DNA of 13,386 nt from Vulcanimicrobiota bacterium (GCA_019245995.1 JAFAQW010000094.1:1-13386), one strand, 5' to 3'. Counted from the first letter of the stretch, positions 1 to 7,846 are shown. The notes: generated from the letters alone by a model not told the origin. Made by a program: numbers and translations.

Positions 1-240
1 CTCGGGCTGCGCAGCGTCGACGCCGTCGTCGGGTTCGACGAACTCACGCCGGAAGTTCTTCTCGATCGAATCCGCCCGGACGTCCACGTGAAGAGCTCGC
101 AATATCGCGAGGACGAATTGCCGGAGCGCACCGTCGTGCTGCGCCATGGCGGCCGCATCGCGCTGGCGCCGCACGTCGCCGGCGCCAGCACGACGGAAAC
201 GATTGGTCGCATCCTCCTTGCGTATCGCCTTCACTGCTAA
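1..240 (+). CDS. rfaE2: RfaE2/HldE-type D-glycero-beta-D-manno-heptose 1-phosphate adenylyltransferase, C-terminal part
   Basis: The 5' end lies outside the window; 79 residues in frame 1 end at TAA 238-240. The family adenylylates heptose 1-phosphate in the cytoplasm to give the ADP-heptose used by LPS heptosyltransferases. The visible part matches the C-terminal half of the cytidylyltransferase-like fold: VDAVVGFDELTPEVLL, then IRPDVHVKSSQY (family consensus around IRPDvlvKGgDY), then a GG turn, and the hallmark STTETI near the end (residues 63-68), corresponding to the conserved STT-x-I nucleotide-binding segment. It ends soon after that motif, as standalone RfaE2 or the C-terminal domain of bifunctional HldE does. 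Whether a kinase domain precedes it cannot be seen. SSQ in place of the usual GGD after the lysine is a small deviation. It heads a run of glycosyltransferase genes, which fits heptose supply. Confidence 0.85.
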   Translation, partial: LGLRSVDAVVGFDELTPEVLLDRIRPDVHVKSSQYREDELPERTVVLRHGGRIALAPHVAGASTTETIGRILLAYRLHC

Positions 241-1426
241 CGGACCCGGAGAGGTCGCCGGCTGGTTGAGGCCGCTCTTACGCGCGCTCTACCGGCGCGT
301 CCCGGCGCTGGCGTGCTACGTTTTCCTGGTGCCGGACGAGTATGCGACGGGCCTCGAGGCGGCGTTCGTGCGGGACGCCTTTCCGCAAGCTCACGTCTAC
401 GAGCCGAAATCGTACCTCAGATTTGCGCTGGCAGGCCGATTGTCTGATCTACCATCACGCGTTGACGTCGTGCAATATGTCGGCGGTGACTTGGCGCACT
501 GCGCTCGCGTGCACGCTCGCCTGCGCGGTCGCGCGGCGACGTACAAATTTTCACGACGAGCCTATCGCCGTCTCTTCACTCGCGCCTTCGCAGTGGATGC
601 ACGCAACGCGGACCAACTCGTCGCGTGGGGCGTTCCGCCGCAGCGGATCCTCGAGGTGGGCAACCTCGCGATCGACGGTGCCGTCTTCGAGGCGGAGCTC
701 CCGCAAGAACCCGGCGCACCTGCCGACGGCATCCTCTTCATGCCGGGCTCTCGCGCGTACGAGGTGGACAATCTGGTGCCATTCTACTTCGCCGTCGCGT
801 TGCGGATATTGCGGGAGCGTCCCGACGTGCCGCTCGCGTTTGCGGTCTCGCCGTTCACGACGCGCGAGCGCGTCCGCGCCGCCATCGAAGGGGGCGGACA
901 TCCTCGGATGTTCGGACGCAGCGGTGAGCTTGCGACCGACGGCGGCCGCGATTTTCTAACCGACGGTCATCACCGCTTTCCCGTGCTCTACAACGGCCTC
1001 GCCGCGGCTCGCGCAGCCCGCCTCGCGATAACGATTCCCGGAACGAAAACGATCGAGCTCGCGGCGCTGGGCGTGCCGATGGTGACGATGTCGCCGCTCA
1101 ATGCGCCCGAGGTCGTGACCATCAACGGGCCGCTGACGTACGCCGACCGCATCCCCATTGTCGGGATTCCGCTTAAACGCGCGATCGCCGTCGCGTACAG
1201 CCGGCGTTTCGCGTATCACACGCAGCCGAATATGGACGCCGGCGCGCCGCTGGTGCGGGAGATGCGCGGCACCGTCACGCCGGCGCGCGTCGCATGCGTC
1301 GCGCTCGAGTGTTACGACGATGCACGGTGGCGCAGCAGCGTCGGGGCCCGCTTGCGCGAGCTCTACCGCGATCACGAGGGCGCCGCAGAACGCATGGCCG
1401 AATCCTTGCTCGCGCTCGCCGCTTAG
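218..1426 (+). CDS. LpxB-related (GT19-like, GT-B fold) glycosyltransferase
   Basis: About 402 residues from TTG 218, chosen because the first beta strand (RIAFTANGPGEVAGW) starts there. TTG 203 is an equal alternative, while ATG 146 would overlap rfaE2 by 95 nt and adds an Arg-rich tail. LpxB makes lipid A disaccharide from UDP-diacylglucosamine and lipid X. Shared landmarks are GPGEVAGW (9-16, at the place of the LpxB GEASGD loop), VGNLAIDG (about 147-154, like VGHPLxD), MPGSRAYEVDN (175-185, like LPGSRxxEI) and IPGTKTIELAALGVPMV (273-289, like the GTATLEAA...P donor site). The LpxB GIDAPDFN signature is absent; YVGGD (87-91) stands near that place. I therefore call it an LpxB relative, not proven lipid A disaccharide synthase. 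It overlaps rfaE2 by 23 nt and precedes the next gene by 5 nt. No signal peptide or transmembrane segment is evident, so it is probably a cytoplasmic or membrane-peripheral enzyme. Confidence 0.75.
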   Translation: MRIAFTANGPGEVAGWLRPLLRALYRRVPALACYVFLVPDEYATGLEAAFVRDAFPQAHVYEPKSYLRFALAGRLSDLPSRVDVVQYVGGDLAHCARVHARLRGRAATYKFSRRAYRRLFTRAFAVDARNADQLVAWGVPPQRILEVGNLAIDGAVFEAELPQEPGAPADGILFMPGSRAYEVDNLVPFYFAVALRILRERPDVPLAFAVSPFTTRERVRAAIEGGGHPRMFGRSGELATDGGRDFLTDGHHRFPVLYNGLAAARAARLAITIPGTKTIELAALGVPMVTMSPLNAPEVVTINGPLTYADRIPIVGIPLKRAIAVAYSRRFAYHTQPNMDAGAPLVREMRGTVTPARVACVALECYDDARWRSSVGARLRELYRDHEGAAERMAESLLALAA

Positions 1427-1431
1427 TCGGC

Positions 1432-2301
1432 TTGCTCTTCTCCGTCATCATCGCCACCCGCAATCGCGCCGCGGAGCTCGCGCAGGCGCTGGAATCATTG
1501 CAGCGCCAAGACGGTGCGCCGGCGTTTGAAATTCTGGTCGTCGATAACGGATCGACCGACGAGACGCAGCTGGTTACCGCGCGATTCGAACGCGCGACGG
1601 TACCCGTCCGATACGTTTGGGAGGCGCGCCCCAACCGAGCACGCGCGCGCAATCGCGGCGTCGAGGTCGCGCGTGGGACGCACCTGCTCTTCTGCGACGA
1701 CGACGTTGAGTTGCCGCGACGCTGGGTCGCCGCTCACGCGTCGGCGCAACGCAACGAACGCTCCGTCGTGAACGGCCCGATCCTGAACGTGCAATCGCGC
1801 CTCGAGCGGCCGTCGCCGCGGTCCGCGCACTATTCGCGCGCATTTCTGTGCAGCTGCAACGTGTCGTTGCCGACCGGCGCATTCATCGAGGCCGGCGGAT
1901 TCGACGAAAGCTTCGACCTCTACGGGTGGGAGGATACGGAGCTGGGCCTGCGTCTGCGACGCATGGGATTGGCGTGGAAATTTGCTTGGGACGCCTATCT
2001 CTGGCATATCAAGCCGGTGCACGAAGCGAGCCTCGCCGAAGAGCTTCGCAAAGCGGTCGAGAAGGCGCGCATGGCGCGGCGCTTTGTAACGAAGCATCCC
2101 TCCGCGCGGGCGCGCTGGGCAACCGGCGCGCACGCGCTGAACTTGTTTCGCGCGCGCTACTTTTTGCCCGAGCGATGGCTGTGGCTGCTGGGCGGGCTCG
2201 CCACCAGCGCGCGCGCCCCGCGCTGGCTGGCGGCCGCGGCGCGGACGCACCTCCTCGACGGCATCTACGCGCGCGAGCTCCTTGCGGTGACTCGTGAGTG
2301 A
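1432..2301 (+). CDS. Glycosyltransferase family 2 (GT-A), first of three
   Basis: 289 residues from TTG 1432, which places the first strand (MLFSVIIATRN) at the N-terminus, 5 nt after the LpxB-like stop. An upstream ATG at 1294 would add a basic, non-family extension that overlaps the previous gene. GT2 enzymes transfer a sugar from a nucleotide donor to a growing glycan on the cytoplasmic face of the membrane. Visible motifs are VVDNGST (36-42, nucleotide binding), RARNRGVEVARG (about 71-82), the metal-binding DDD (89-91, the DXD motif), CNVSLPTGAF, and GWEDTELGLRLRR (165-177), where the ED pair is the usual catalytic-base region of GT2 proteins with a galactosyltransferase-like C-terminal segment. 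The tail after residue 190 is rich in Arg and Ala with aromatic patches and may bind membrane. Sugar and acceptor cannot be read from sequence. It overlaps the next gene by 8 nt. Confidence 0.85.
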   Translation: MLFSVIIATRNRAAELAQALESLQRQDGAPAFEILVVDNGSTDETQLVTARFERATVPVRYVWEARPNRARARNRGVEVARGTHLLFCDDDVELPRRWVAAHASAQRNERSVVNGPILNVQSRLERPSPRSAHYSRAFLCSCNVSLPTGAFIEAGGFDESFDLYGWEDTELGLRLRRMGLAWKFAWDAYLWHIKPVHEASLAEELRKAVEKARMARRFVTKHPSARARWATGAHALNLFRARYFLPERWLWLLGGLATSARAPRWLAAAARTHLLDGIYARELLAVTRE

Positions 2302-3292
2302 ACGTGCGCTGCTCTATTGCGCCGGCGGCGGGCTGGGCGATTCGCTGGTAGCGTCCCTCGTGGCGCGCGCGTTGCGCGGTCGATTCGCGGGAGTCGACGC
2401 CTTGACGCTCCCGGGACACGCGGCCTTGCTGGAGCGCGTTCCCGACGTCGACGCCGTGCTGGTGGATTCCGGCGACGGCGAGCGCGCGTTGGCCGAGGCG
2501 TTATCCGCCCGGCGGTATGCGGCCGCGGTAGTGACGTGGGCGACGCGTCGCACTGCGCGCGTCGCGCAACTCGCACGAATCCCGCTACGGGTCGGACAGG
2601 CGCGACGCTTCTATTCGTTTCGCTTCACGCATCGGGTCGTCGTTCGCAGCGAACGCGGCGACGTCACGTCGCATTGGTCCGACATCCTGCTCGATTTCGC
2701 CCGCGCGCTCGAGTGCGACACGACCGATCGGCGGTATCGCGTCGTGCCGACGGAGCGCGACGAGCAAGAGGCCGGCGAAGCATGCGCCGGCGAGCGAAGC
2801 TTTCTGCTGCTGGCGCCGTGCAACGCCGTGGCGGCGGCGCGGGCGCGTTGGCCCCGCCGCGGATGGGCGGCGCTCGCGGGCGCCCTGCAGGCGAGTTTCG
2901 GCCTGCGCGTCCTGGTAACCGGCTCGCCGGCCGAAGCGCATATTGCGGACGATATCGCCCGCGCTGCGGACGCGGGCGACGTTACGTCGATCGCCGGCCG
3001 CACCGGCGTCGGTGCTTTTGCGGCGCTGGCCCGGCGCGCCGCGGCCTTCGTCGGCATCACCACGGGCTCCATGCACGTTGCCGCCGCGGTCGGTTGCCGG
3101 ACGGTCGGCATCTTCCCGTTTCAATCAGATTTTCCGGAACGGTGGTCGCCGCTCGGCGCCAAGACCGCCGTGGTCCGTCCGTCGTTCCGTTGCCACGACG
3201 GCGATACGAAGGAACGTTGTGCCGACTACGCCTGCATCGCTTCCCTCGACGTTCCGCGCATCCTCGCCGCGACCGCTTCGTTACTGCAGTGA
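2294..3292 (+). CDS. Glycosyltransferase family 9 (heptosyltransferase-like), first copy
   Basis: 332 residues from GTG 2294, with a weak SD-like GGTGA 3 nt upstream and an 8-nt overlap with the preceding gene. GT9 enzymes such as WaaC and WaaF transfer heptose from ADP-heptose to LPS core at the inner face of the cytoplasmic membrane. The N-terminal loop GGGLGDSLVAS (about 11-21) carries the conserved GD; this Asp corresponds to the proposed catalytic D13 of WaaC. The C-terminal donor site reads GITTGSMHVAAA (254-265) followed by FPERWSPLG (280-288). The usual VDTG acidic residue is Thr here, an unusual change. The end (RCHDGDTKERCADYACIASL) has the spaced cysteines often seen at GT9 C-termini. 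RfaE2 upstream supports heptose as donor, but a non-heptose sugar is possible. It ends in a 4-nt GTGA overlap with the next gene. Confidence 0.82.
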   Translation: MSERALLYCAGGGLGDSLVASLVARALRGRFAGVDALTLPGHAALLERVPDVDAVLVDSGDGERALAEALSARRYAAAVVTWATRRTARVAQLARIPLRVGQARRFYSFRFTHRVVVRSERGDVTSHWSDILLDFARALECDTTDRRYRVVPTERDEQEAGEACAGERSFLLLAPCNAVAAARARWPRRGWAALAGALQASFGLRVLVTGSPAEAHIADDIARAADAGDVTSIAGRTGVGAFAALARRAAAFVGITTGSMHVAAAVGCRTVGIFPFQSDFPERWSPLGAKTAVVRPSFRCHDGDTKERCADYACIASLDVPRILAATASLLQ

Positions 3293-4194
3293 TCGCTTCC
3301 ACGGTGCAACTCTGCACCTACAACCGCGCGCCGCTGCTGGAACGAGTTCTCGAAGCGTGTTTCGATCAGTCGATCGACCCGCAGCGGTACGAGGTCGTCC
3401 TCGTCGACGACGGATCGACCGATGCAACCGCGGCAACGATCGACCGTGCGCGCGCTCGGGCTACCTGCCGCTTCATCGCGGTCCACCAGGAAAACCGAGG
3501 CCTGGCGAACGCTCGCAACGTGGGCATAGCCAAGGCGAAGGGCGACCGCATCATCTTCATCGACGACGACGTGCTGCCGCTTCCGAACTTCGTGGCCGAG
3601 CACGCGCGCGCGGCGTCGCGCCACCCTCAGGCAATCGTGCGCGGCGGGGCCATCGAGGTGGAGGATCTCGACGAACTGCCTCCGCCGATTTGGAGCGTCC
3701 GTAACTACAGCGGCAACTATTTTTGGACGACGAACGTGTCGGTGCCGCTCGCGACGATTCGGTCGATCGGCGGCTTCGATGAGTCGTTCGCAGAATACGG
3801 CTGGGAAGACATCGAAGTCGGCCTGCGCTTGCGCGCGCGAGGCGTGCGCGCCGTTTTCAACCCCGCGGCGCTCGTGTATCATTACAAGCCGCCGCGACAA
3901 GCGCGCGACGTGGATCGCATGCTGGCTCAAGCGCGCGCGCAGGCTCGCACGGCGGTGCGTCTTCTCCGCCTCCATCCCAGCTGGCGCACGTATCTGGCGA
4001 CCGGCGCGAATGCGGCGCAACGCGGGTTTCATGGGCTGACCCGGCGAGCGCGCATTCCGATGCGACTACGGCGCAGGCTCTCCGCGCTCGATCCGACTAC
4101 CGTGCTTCGTGGGCGCGATCTGCGGGCCGCGCGCGCGCTTGCCGGCGAGGCCTACTTCGAGGAACTAGAACGCGCGCTGCGCGCCGCTCCATGA
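3289..4194 (+). CDS. Glycosyltransferase family 2 (GT-A), second of three
   Basis: 301 residues from GTG 3289, overlapping the GT9 stop by GTGA. The same frame is open for almost 1 kb further upstream, but that part is the shadow of the GT9 gene and has no family resemblance. Motifs are VQLCTYNR at the first strand, VDDGSTD (39-45), NRGLANARNVGIAKAKGD (about 69-86), the metal-binding IDDD (91-94), TTNVSVP, and GWEDIEVGLRLR (171-182). A YHYKP segment (197-201) follows, similar in place to the WHIKP of the first GT2 and suggesting that the two are related. The C-terminal 100 residues are basic and could associate with membrane. It probably adds a sugar to the same surface glycan as its neighbours; donor and linkage are unknown. 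Its end overlaps the next gene by ATGA. Confidence 0.85.
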   Translation: MIASTVQLCTYNRAPLLERVLEACFDQSIDPQRYEVVLVDDGSTDATAATIDRARARATCRFIAVHQENRGLANARNVGIAKAKGDRIIFIDDDVLPLPNFVAEHARAASRHPQAIVRGGAIEVEDLDELPPPIWSVRNYSGNYFWTTNVSVPLATIRSIGGFDESFAEYGWEDIEVGLRLRARGVRAVFNPAALVYHYKPPRQARDVDRMLAQARAQARTAVRLLRLHPSWRTYLATGANAAQRGFHGLTRRARIPMRLRRRLSALDPTTVLRGRDLRAARALAGEAYFEELERALRAAP

Positions 4195-5180
4195 AGATCC
4201 TGTTGTCGCGCACCGATCGCATCGGCGATCTCGTCCTCTCCACGCCGGCGATCGCCACAGTTCGCGCGTCATTTCCGTCCGCCCAAATCACCCTGGTCGC
4301 GAGCGACCACAACCGCGTCGTCGTCGAACGCAACGGCGATGTCGACGAGATTGCGGTGCTTCCCCGGAGCGCCTCGCCGCGCAGGTTCGGCGCTCGCTTT
4401 CGCGGCTACGACGTCGCCATCGCGCTCGCGCCTCGCATGGCCGACGTGCAGCTCGTCGGCAATGCCGCGGCGCGCGTTCGCATCGGCTATACGTACGAGC
4501 GGCGCTGGATCGCACGAATGACGCTGCGCCTGTACCTGAATCGTTTCATGGTCTCGGAGGCCGATCCAGAGCTCTGCGATCGCGACCCAACGCGCCGCGT
4601 ACGCCACGAGGTGGAGCAGTTGCTGGATCTGGTCGCGCTGGCGGGAGCGGGGCGCCGCGTCGAAGATCTTCGCTTGGACTTAAACGATGCGGACCGCTGC
4701 GTGACGCACGATCTTCCCGACGAGCCGATCGTGCTCCATCTAGGGCAGCGATGGTTCGGCGCGGGTAGCACGCTACATGGAACGCTGGCGATCGTGGACG
4801 ACCTTGCGCGCATCGCGCCGGTCGTGCTGACGTGCCCCCCGGATGCCGAAGTTTACGCCGAAGAGTTCCAGCGGCGTCCCGGCGTCGCGATCGTGCTTCG
4901 CGGCCTCCAGTTTCATCAGTGGGCGGCGGTGCTCGAGAGCGCTTGCGTCGTCGTGACGGTCGATACCGCTGCGACGCACGTGGCCAGCGCGGTGCATCGC
5001 CCCACGGTCGTCGCGTTCGAACACCGTTACTTCGCGCTCAATTCGCAGGAATGGTCCCCCTATCGCGTGCCGCACGTCTGCGTGCGGAAGCCCGCCGCCG
5101 AAGACGCGCAGTCGCTCGCCGGCTTCCGCCGCTCCATCGTCGACGCGGTCGTGGAACTCGTGGGCCGGCGTGGCGCCTGA
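4191..5180 (+). CDS. Glycosyltransferase family 9 (heptosyltransferase-like), second copy
   Basis: 329 residues from ATG 4191, coupled to the preceding gene by ATGA. The start is secure because MKILLSRTDRIGDLVLSTPA is the classical GT9 N-terminus: the R-x-D-RIGD-x-x-x-STPA loop holds the Asp (D13) equivalent to the WaaC catalytic candidate. The donor-binding segment is TVDTAATHVASA (256-267), with the canonical Asp present, followed by EWSP (287-290), the usual x-x-W-x-P. Length is normal for the family. By family it should move heptose or a related sugar from an ADP-sugar to the LPS core, working on the inner leaflet. It differs clearly from the first GT9 copy in both motifs, so the two probably add sugars at different positions. 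No strong SD is seen, consistent with reinitiation. It overlaps the third GT2 gene by 11 nt. Confidence 0.87.
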   Translation: MKILLSRTDRIGDLVLSTPAIATVRASFPSAQITLVASDHNRVVVERNGDVDEIAVLPRSASPRRFGARFRGYDVAIALAPRMADVQLVGNAAARVRIGYTYERRWIARMTLRLYLNRFMVSEADPELCDRDPTRRVRHEVEQLLDLVALAGAGRRVEDLRLDLNDADRCVTHDLPDEPIVLHLGQRWFGAGSTLHGTLAIVDDLARIAPVVLTCPPDAEVYAEEFQRRPGVAIVLRGLQFHQWAAVLESACVVVTVDTAATHVASAVHRPTVVAFEHRYFALNSQEWSPYRVPHVCVRKPAAEDAQSLAGFRRSIVDAVVELVGRRGA

Positions 5181-6057
5181 GCTTTCGGTCGTCGTCCCGA
5201 CCTACAACCGCTTGGAGATGCTCGCGCTGGTGGTACCGACGCTGCTGGAGCAAGATCTTCCGCTCGAAGACTACGAGGTTTTGATTTGCGATTCGAACTC
5301 CAACGACGGAACGGCGGAGTATCTGCGTGGAGTGACGGCCGCGCATAGCAACGTGCGTCAACTTCCCGGATCGTACAGTGGGAGGGCCGCCGCCCGTAAC
5401 GCCGGCATCACGGCGGCTCGCGGCGGAATCGTCCTTTTTAACGATGCCGACATTCTCGCTTCGAGCAGCCTGCTGTCGGCACACCTGCAGCGTCATCGCG
5501 AGCGGCGGCACGTCGCAGTGGTTGGATTGGAGGTGCAGGTTAAGAACCTACATGAGTATCGCTGCAAGCGCGACCGCGCGCACGAGCGCGGGCATCTCCA
5601 TCCGCCGTCGCGAAAAAGGCTGTCGTGGTTGTATTTTCTCACCGGCAACGCATCGGTTGCGCGCGACGATCTCCTGCGAGCGGGCTGCTTCGATGAGACG
5701 TTTACCGGCTATGGTCACGAAGACCTGGAGCTGGGCTATCGCTTGCACCGGATCGGGGTCGAGATTCTTTACGAACCGTCGGCCGTGAACTACCATTGTC
5801 AGGAGGTCGGCTACGAAGATCAAAAAATGAAGATGCGTTTGGCGGGACAGTCGGCGTCGCGCTTCTATCGCAAGCATCGCGACCTCGAGGTGCTACTGAA
5901 GCTGGGGATGACGCCGGTGTCGCGGGGCGCGCACTCCGTGCTGTCGCGATTGCCGTGGGTGCTCGGCTATCTCGATCGCCGTGCCGCCACGTCGCGCCTT
6001 GCGCGCGAAGCGGTGTTGCAATACTTCTACGTTTCGGGCATCAAAGATGCCGGATAA
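5170..6057 (+). CDS. Glycosyltransferase family 2 (GT-A), third of three
   Basis: 295 residues from GTG 5170. The first strand is ELSVVVPTYNR. The usual VDDGSTD loop reads ICDSNSNDGT (39-48), a divergent version that keeps the Asp and the DGT turn. Next come GRAAARNAGITAARG, the metal motif NDAD (91-94), FLTGNASV, and GYGHEDLELGYRL (180-192), the ED-containing acceptor/catalytic region, with His replacing the Trp of the two other GT2 copies. A Lys- and aromatic-rich segment (YEDQKMKMRLAGQSASRFYRKHRD) follows. The sequence shows a GT2 enzyme but does not identify the sugar. It is the last glycan gene of the operon; its stop lies 11 nt inside aspS. Confidence 0.84.
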   Translation: MAPELSVVVPTYNRLEMLALVVPTLLEQDLPLEDYEVLICDSNSNDGTAEYLRGVTAAHSNVRQLPGSYSGRAAARNAGITAARGGIVLFNDADILASSSLLSAHLQRHRERRHVAVVGLEVQVKNLHEYRCKRDRAHERGHLHPPSRKRLSWLYFLTGNASVARDDLLRAGCFDETFTGYGHEDLELGYRLHRIGVEILYEPSAVNYHCQEVGYEDQKMKMRLAGQSASRFYRKHRDLEVLLKLGMTPVSRGAHSVLSRLPWVLGYLDRRAATSRLAREAVLQYFYVSGIKDAG

Positions 6058-7801
6058 GACGTCGTGCGGCGCGTTGCGGCCGGACGCTGCCGGGGCAACG
6101 GTCGAACTTTGCGGATGGGTCAATCGGCGGCGCGACCACGGCGGCCTGATTTTCGTGGATCTGCGCGATCGCGATGGCATGACGCAGGTCGTGTTCGACC
6201 CCGAGCATCCCTGTTTTGCGACGGCCGAGCATCTGCGCAACGAGGACGTTCTGCGCGTCGTCGGTACCGTGCGGCGTCGCCCGGCCGGAACGGTGAATTT
6301 ACGCCTGGCGACCGGTGAGGTAGAAGTCGCGGCGGAAGCTCTGGAGATTCTGAACCGCTCCCAAGTGCCGCCGTTTGTGGTGAACTCAGACGATCCGGTC
6401 GACGAAAACCTGCGCTTGGAATATCGGTATCTCGACCTTCGGCGGCCCCGCATGCAAGAGAATCTGCGTCTGCGCCACCGCATCGTCAAGGCGATGCGAG
6501 ATTTCTTCGACGAGCGCGGATTCTTGGAAATTGAAACCCCGATGCTGATGAAGTCGACGCCCGAAGGCGCGCGCGACTATCTCGTGCCGAGCCGTCTCTA
6601 TCCGGGATCCTTTTACGCGCTGCCGCAATCCCCGCAGTTGCTCAAGCAGCTCCTGATGATCGCGGGTTTCGGTCGCTACGTGCAGATCGCGCGCTGCATG
6701 CGCGACGAGGATCAACGAGCGGACCGTCAGCCCGAGTTTACGCAACTCGACGTCGAGGTCTCCTTCTGCACGCAAGAGGAGGTGCTCGAGACGATGGAGT
6801 CCTGCATGCGGTACGTCTGGCAACGCGTGCTCGGAGTCGAGCTCGCACCGTTCCCGCGACTGACTCATAAGGAAGCCGTCGAGCGGTACGGTCTCGATAA
6901 ACCGGACCTTCGCTTCGGGCTGGAACTGGCCGACGTCACGACGTTTTTCGGCGGTACCGAATTCGCCGTCTTTCGTTCCGTCGTCGCCGGCGGTGGCGCG
7001 ATCGTCGCTTTGCGGTATCCCGGCGGTGCGGCGCTCTCGCGCCGCGACTTCGACGCCCTGACCGAAACCGCCAAGCAGTTTGGCGGCAAAGGAATGGTGT
7101 GGATCGCGCTATCGAGCGACGCGCCCAAATCGCCGGCGGCGAAGTTTCTCACGGAGGCCGACGTTACGGCGGTACGAGACGCGCTCGCGGCACAGGACGG
7201 CGACGCCCTCCTGCTGTTCGCCGGCGAACCGGCGCTCGCGTACGCCGTCGCGGGAAAGATGCGCAACGACGTGGCCGAACGCTGCAAGCTGCGCGACCCC
7301 GATGCATTTTCCTTCGCGTGGGTCACGGACTTCCCGTATCTCGAAATCGACGAAGCCACCGGCCTGCCGGCGCCGGCGCATCACCCGTTCACGTCGCCGG
7401 CTCCGGGCGACTGGGAGCTGATCGAGAGCGCGCCGCTGCAGATGCGCGCGCAGCACTACGATTTGGTGCTGAACGGTTACGAGCTCGGCTCGGGTTCCAT
7501 TCGGATCCATAAGCCGGAACAGCAGCGCCGCATTTTTGAAATGCTCGGCATGTCGCCGAACGAGGTCGAGGAGCGCTTCGGCTTCTTCATGCGGGCGCTG
7601 GACTACGGTGCGCCCCCGCACGGCGGCATGGCGCTCGGCATCGATCGCATCGTCATGCTGGCGTGTGGCGAGGAGACGATCCGCGAGGTCATCGCCTTCC
7701 CGAAGAACCAGGTCGCGCGGGATGTGATGATGGATGCCCCGGCGGAAGTGCCCGCGCAGTCTCTGCGCGATCTGCTTCTCGAAGTTCGTTCGCCCACATA
7801 G
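6047..7801 (+). CDS. aspS: Aspartyl-tRNA synthetase, predicted non-discriminating
   Basis: 584 residues from ATG 6047, the normal length of bacterial AspRS; an in-frame ATG at 5981 adds only non-family residues. It ligates aspartate to tRNA-Asp in the cytoplasm. The N-terminal anticodon-binding OB fold has CGWVNRRRDHGG (22-33). Class II motif 1 region is FLEIETPMLMKSTPEGARDY (159-178), motif 2 is RCMRDEDQRADRQPEFTQLD (216-235), the bacterial GAD insertion spans about 290-420, and motif 3 is GGMALGIDRIVMLACG (526-541). H31 and G81 (in RPAGTVN) match the His/Gly pair of the non-discriminating Pseudomonas aeruginosa enzyme; discriminating enzymes such as E. coli have Leu and Lys there. It probably also makes Asp-tRNA-Asn for GatCAB amidation. 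It overlaps the last GT2 gene by 11 nt and seems cotranscribed with the glycan operon. Confidence 0.97.
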   Translation: MPDKTSCGALRPDAAGATVELCGWVNRRRDHGGLIFVDLRDRDGMTQVVFDPEHPCFATAEHLRNEDVLRVVGTVRRRPAGTVNLRLATGEVEVAAEALEILNRSQVPPFVVNSDDPVDENLRLEYRYLDLRRPRMQENLRLRHRIVKAMRDFFDERGFLEIETPMLMKSTPEGARDYLVPSRLYPGSFYALPQSPQLLKQLLMIAGFGRYVQIARCMRDEDQRADRQPEFTQLDVEVSFCTQEEVLETMESCMRYVWQRVLGVELAPFPRLTHKEAVERYGLDKPDLRFGLELADVTTFFGGTEFAVFRSVVAGGGAIVALRYPGGAALSRRDFDALTETAKQFGGKGMVWIALSSDAPKSPAAKFLTEADVTAVRDALAAQDGDALLLFAGEPALAYAVAGKMRNDVAERCKLRDPDAFSFAWVTDFPYLEIDEATGLPAPAHHPFTSPAPGDWELIESAPLQMRAQHYDLVLNGYELGSGSIRIHKPEQQRRIFEMLGMSPNEVEERFGFFMRALDYGAPPHGGMALGIDRIVMLACGEETIREVIAFPKNQVARDVMMDAPAEVPAQSLRDLLLEVRSPT

Positions 7802-7822
7802 GATAGGGTCTTAACGCGACGG

Positions 7823-7841
7823 TCACGGCTCCGCGCCGTGA
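7823..7841 (+). terminator. Possible weak terminator hairpin after aspS
   Basis: TCACGGC (7823-7829) and GCCGTGA (7835-7841) form a perfect 7-bp stem with the 5-nt loop TCCGC. The hairpin begins 21 nt after the aspS stop and is followed by AGCGTTTCCTTT, an interrupted T-rich stretch instead of a clean T-tract. It could be an intrinsic terminator of low efficiency. The T-rich stretch is also the left arm of the next hairpin, so the two structures may interact. Pairing was read by eye; no energy was calculated. Confidence 0.4.
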
Positions 7842-7846
7842 AGCGT

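Noticed and set aside
146..217. ATG 146 as start of the LpxB-like gene
   Set aside because: It would overlap rfaE2 by 95 nt and add a basic, Ala/Arg-rich segment before the first beta strand; TTG 218 or TTG 203 fits the family better.
2317..3288. Long open stretch in the frame of the second GT2 gene, giving a possible 625-residue protein
   Set aside because: It runs through the first GT9 gene in another frame, is Arg/Gly/Ala-rich without any family pattern, and GT2 homology begins only at GTG 3289. High GC makes stop-free shadow frames common.
5981..6046. ATG 5981 as start of aspS
   Set aside because: The 22 extra residues have no resemblance to AspRS and lie inside the GT2 gene; ATG 6047 gives the normal length and places H31 at the expected position.
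7799..7804. TAGGAT as a -10 box ahead of the small gene
   Set aside because: It matches only partly and has no convincing -35 at 16-18 nt upstream; too weak to list as a promoter.
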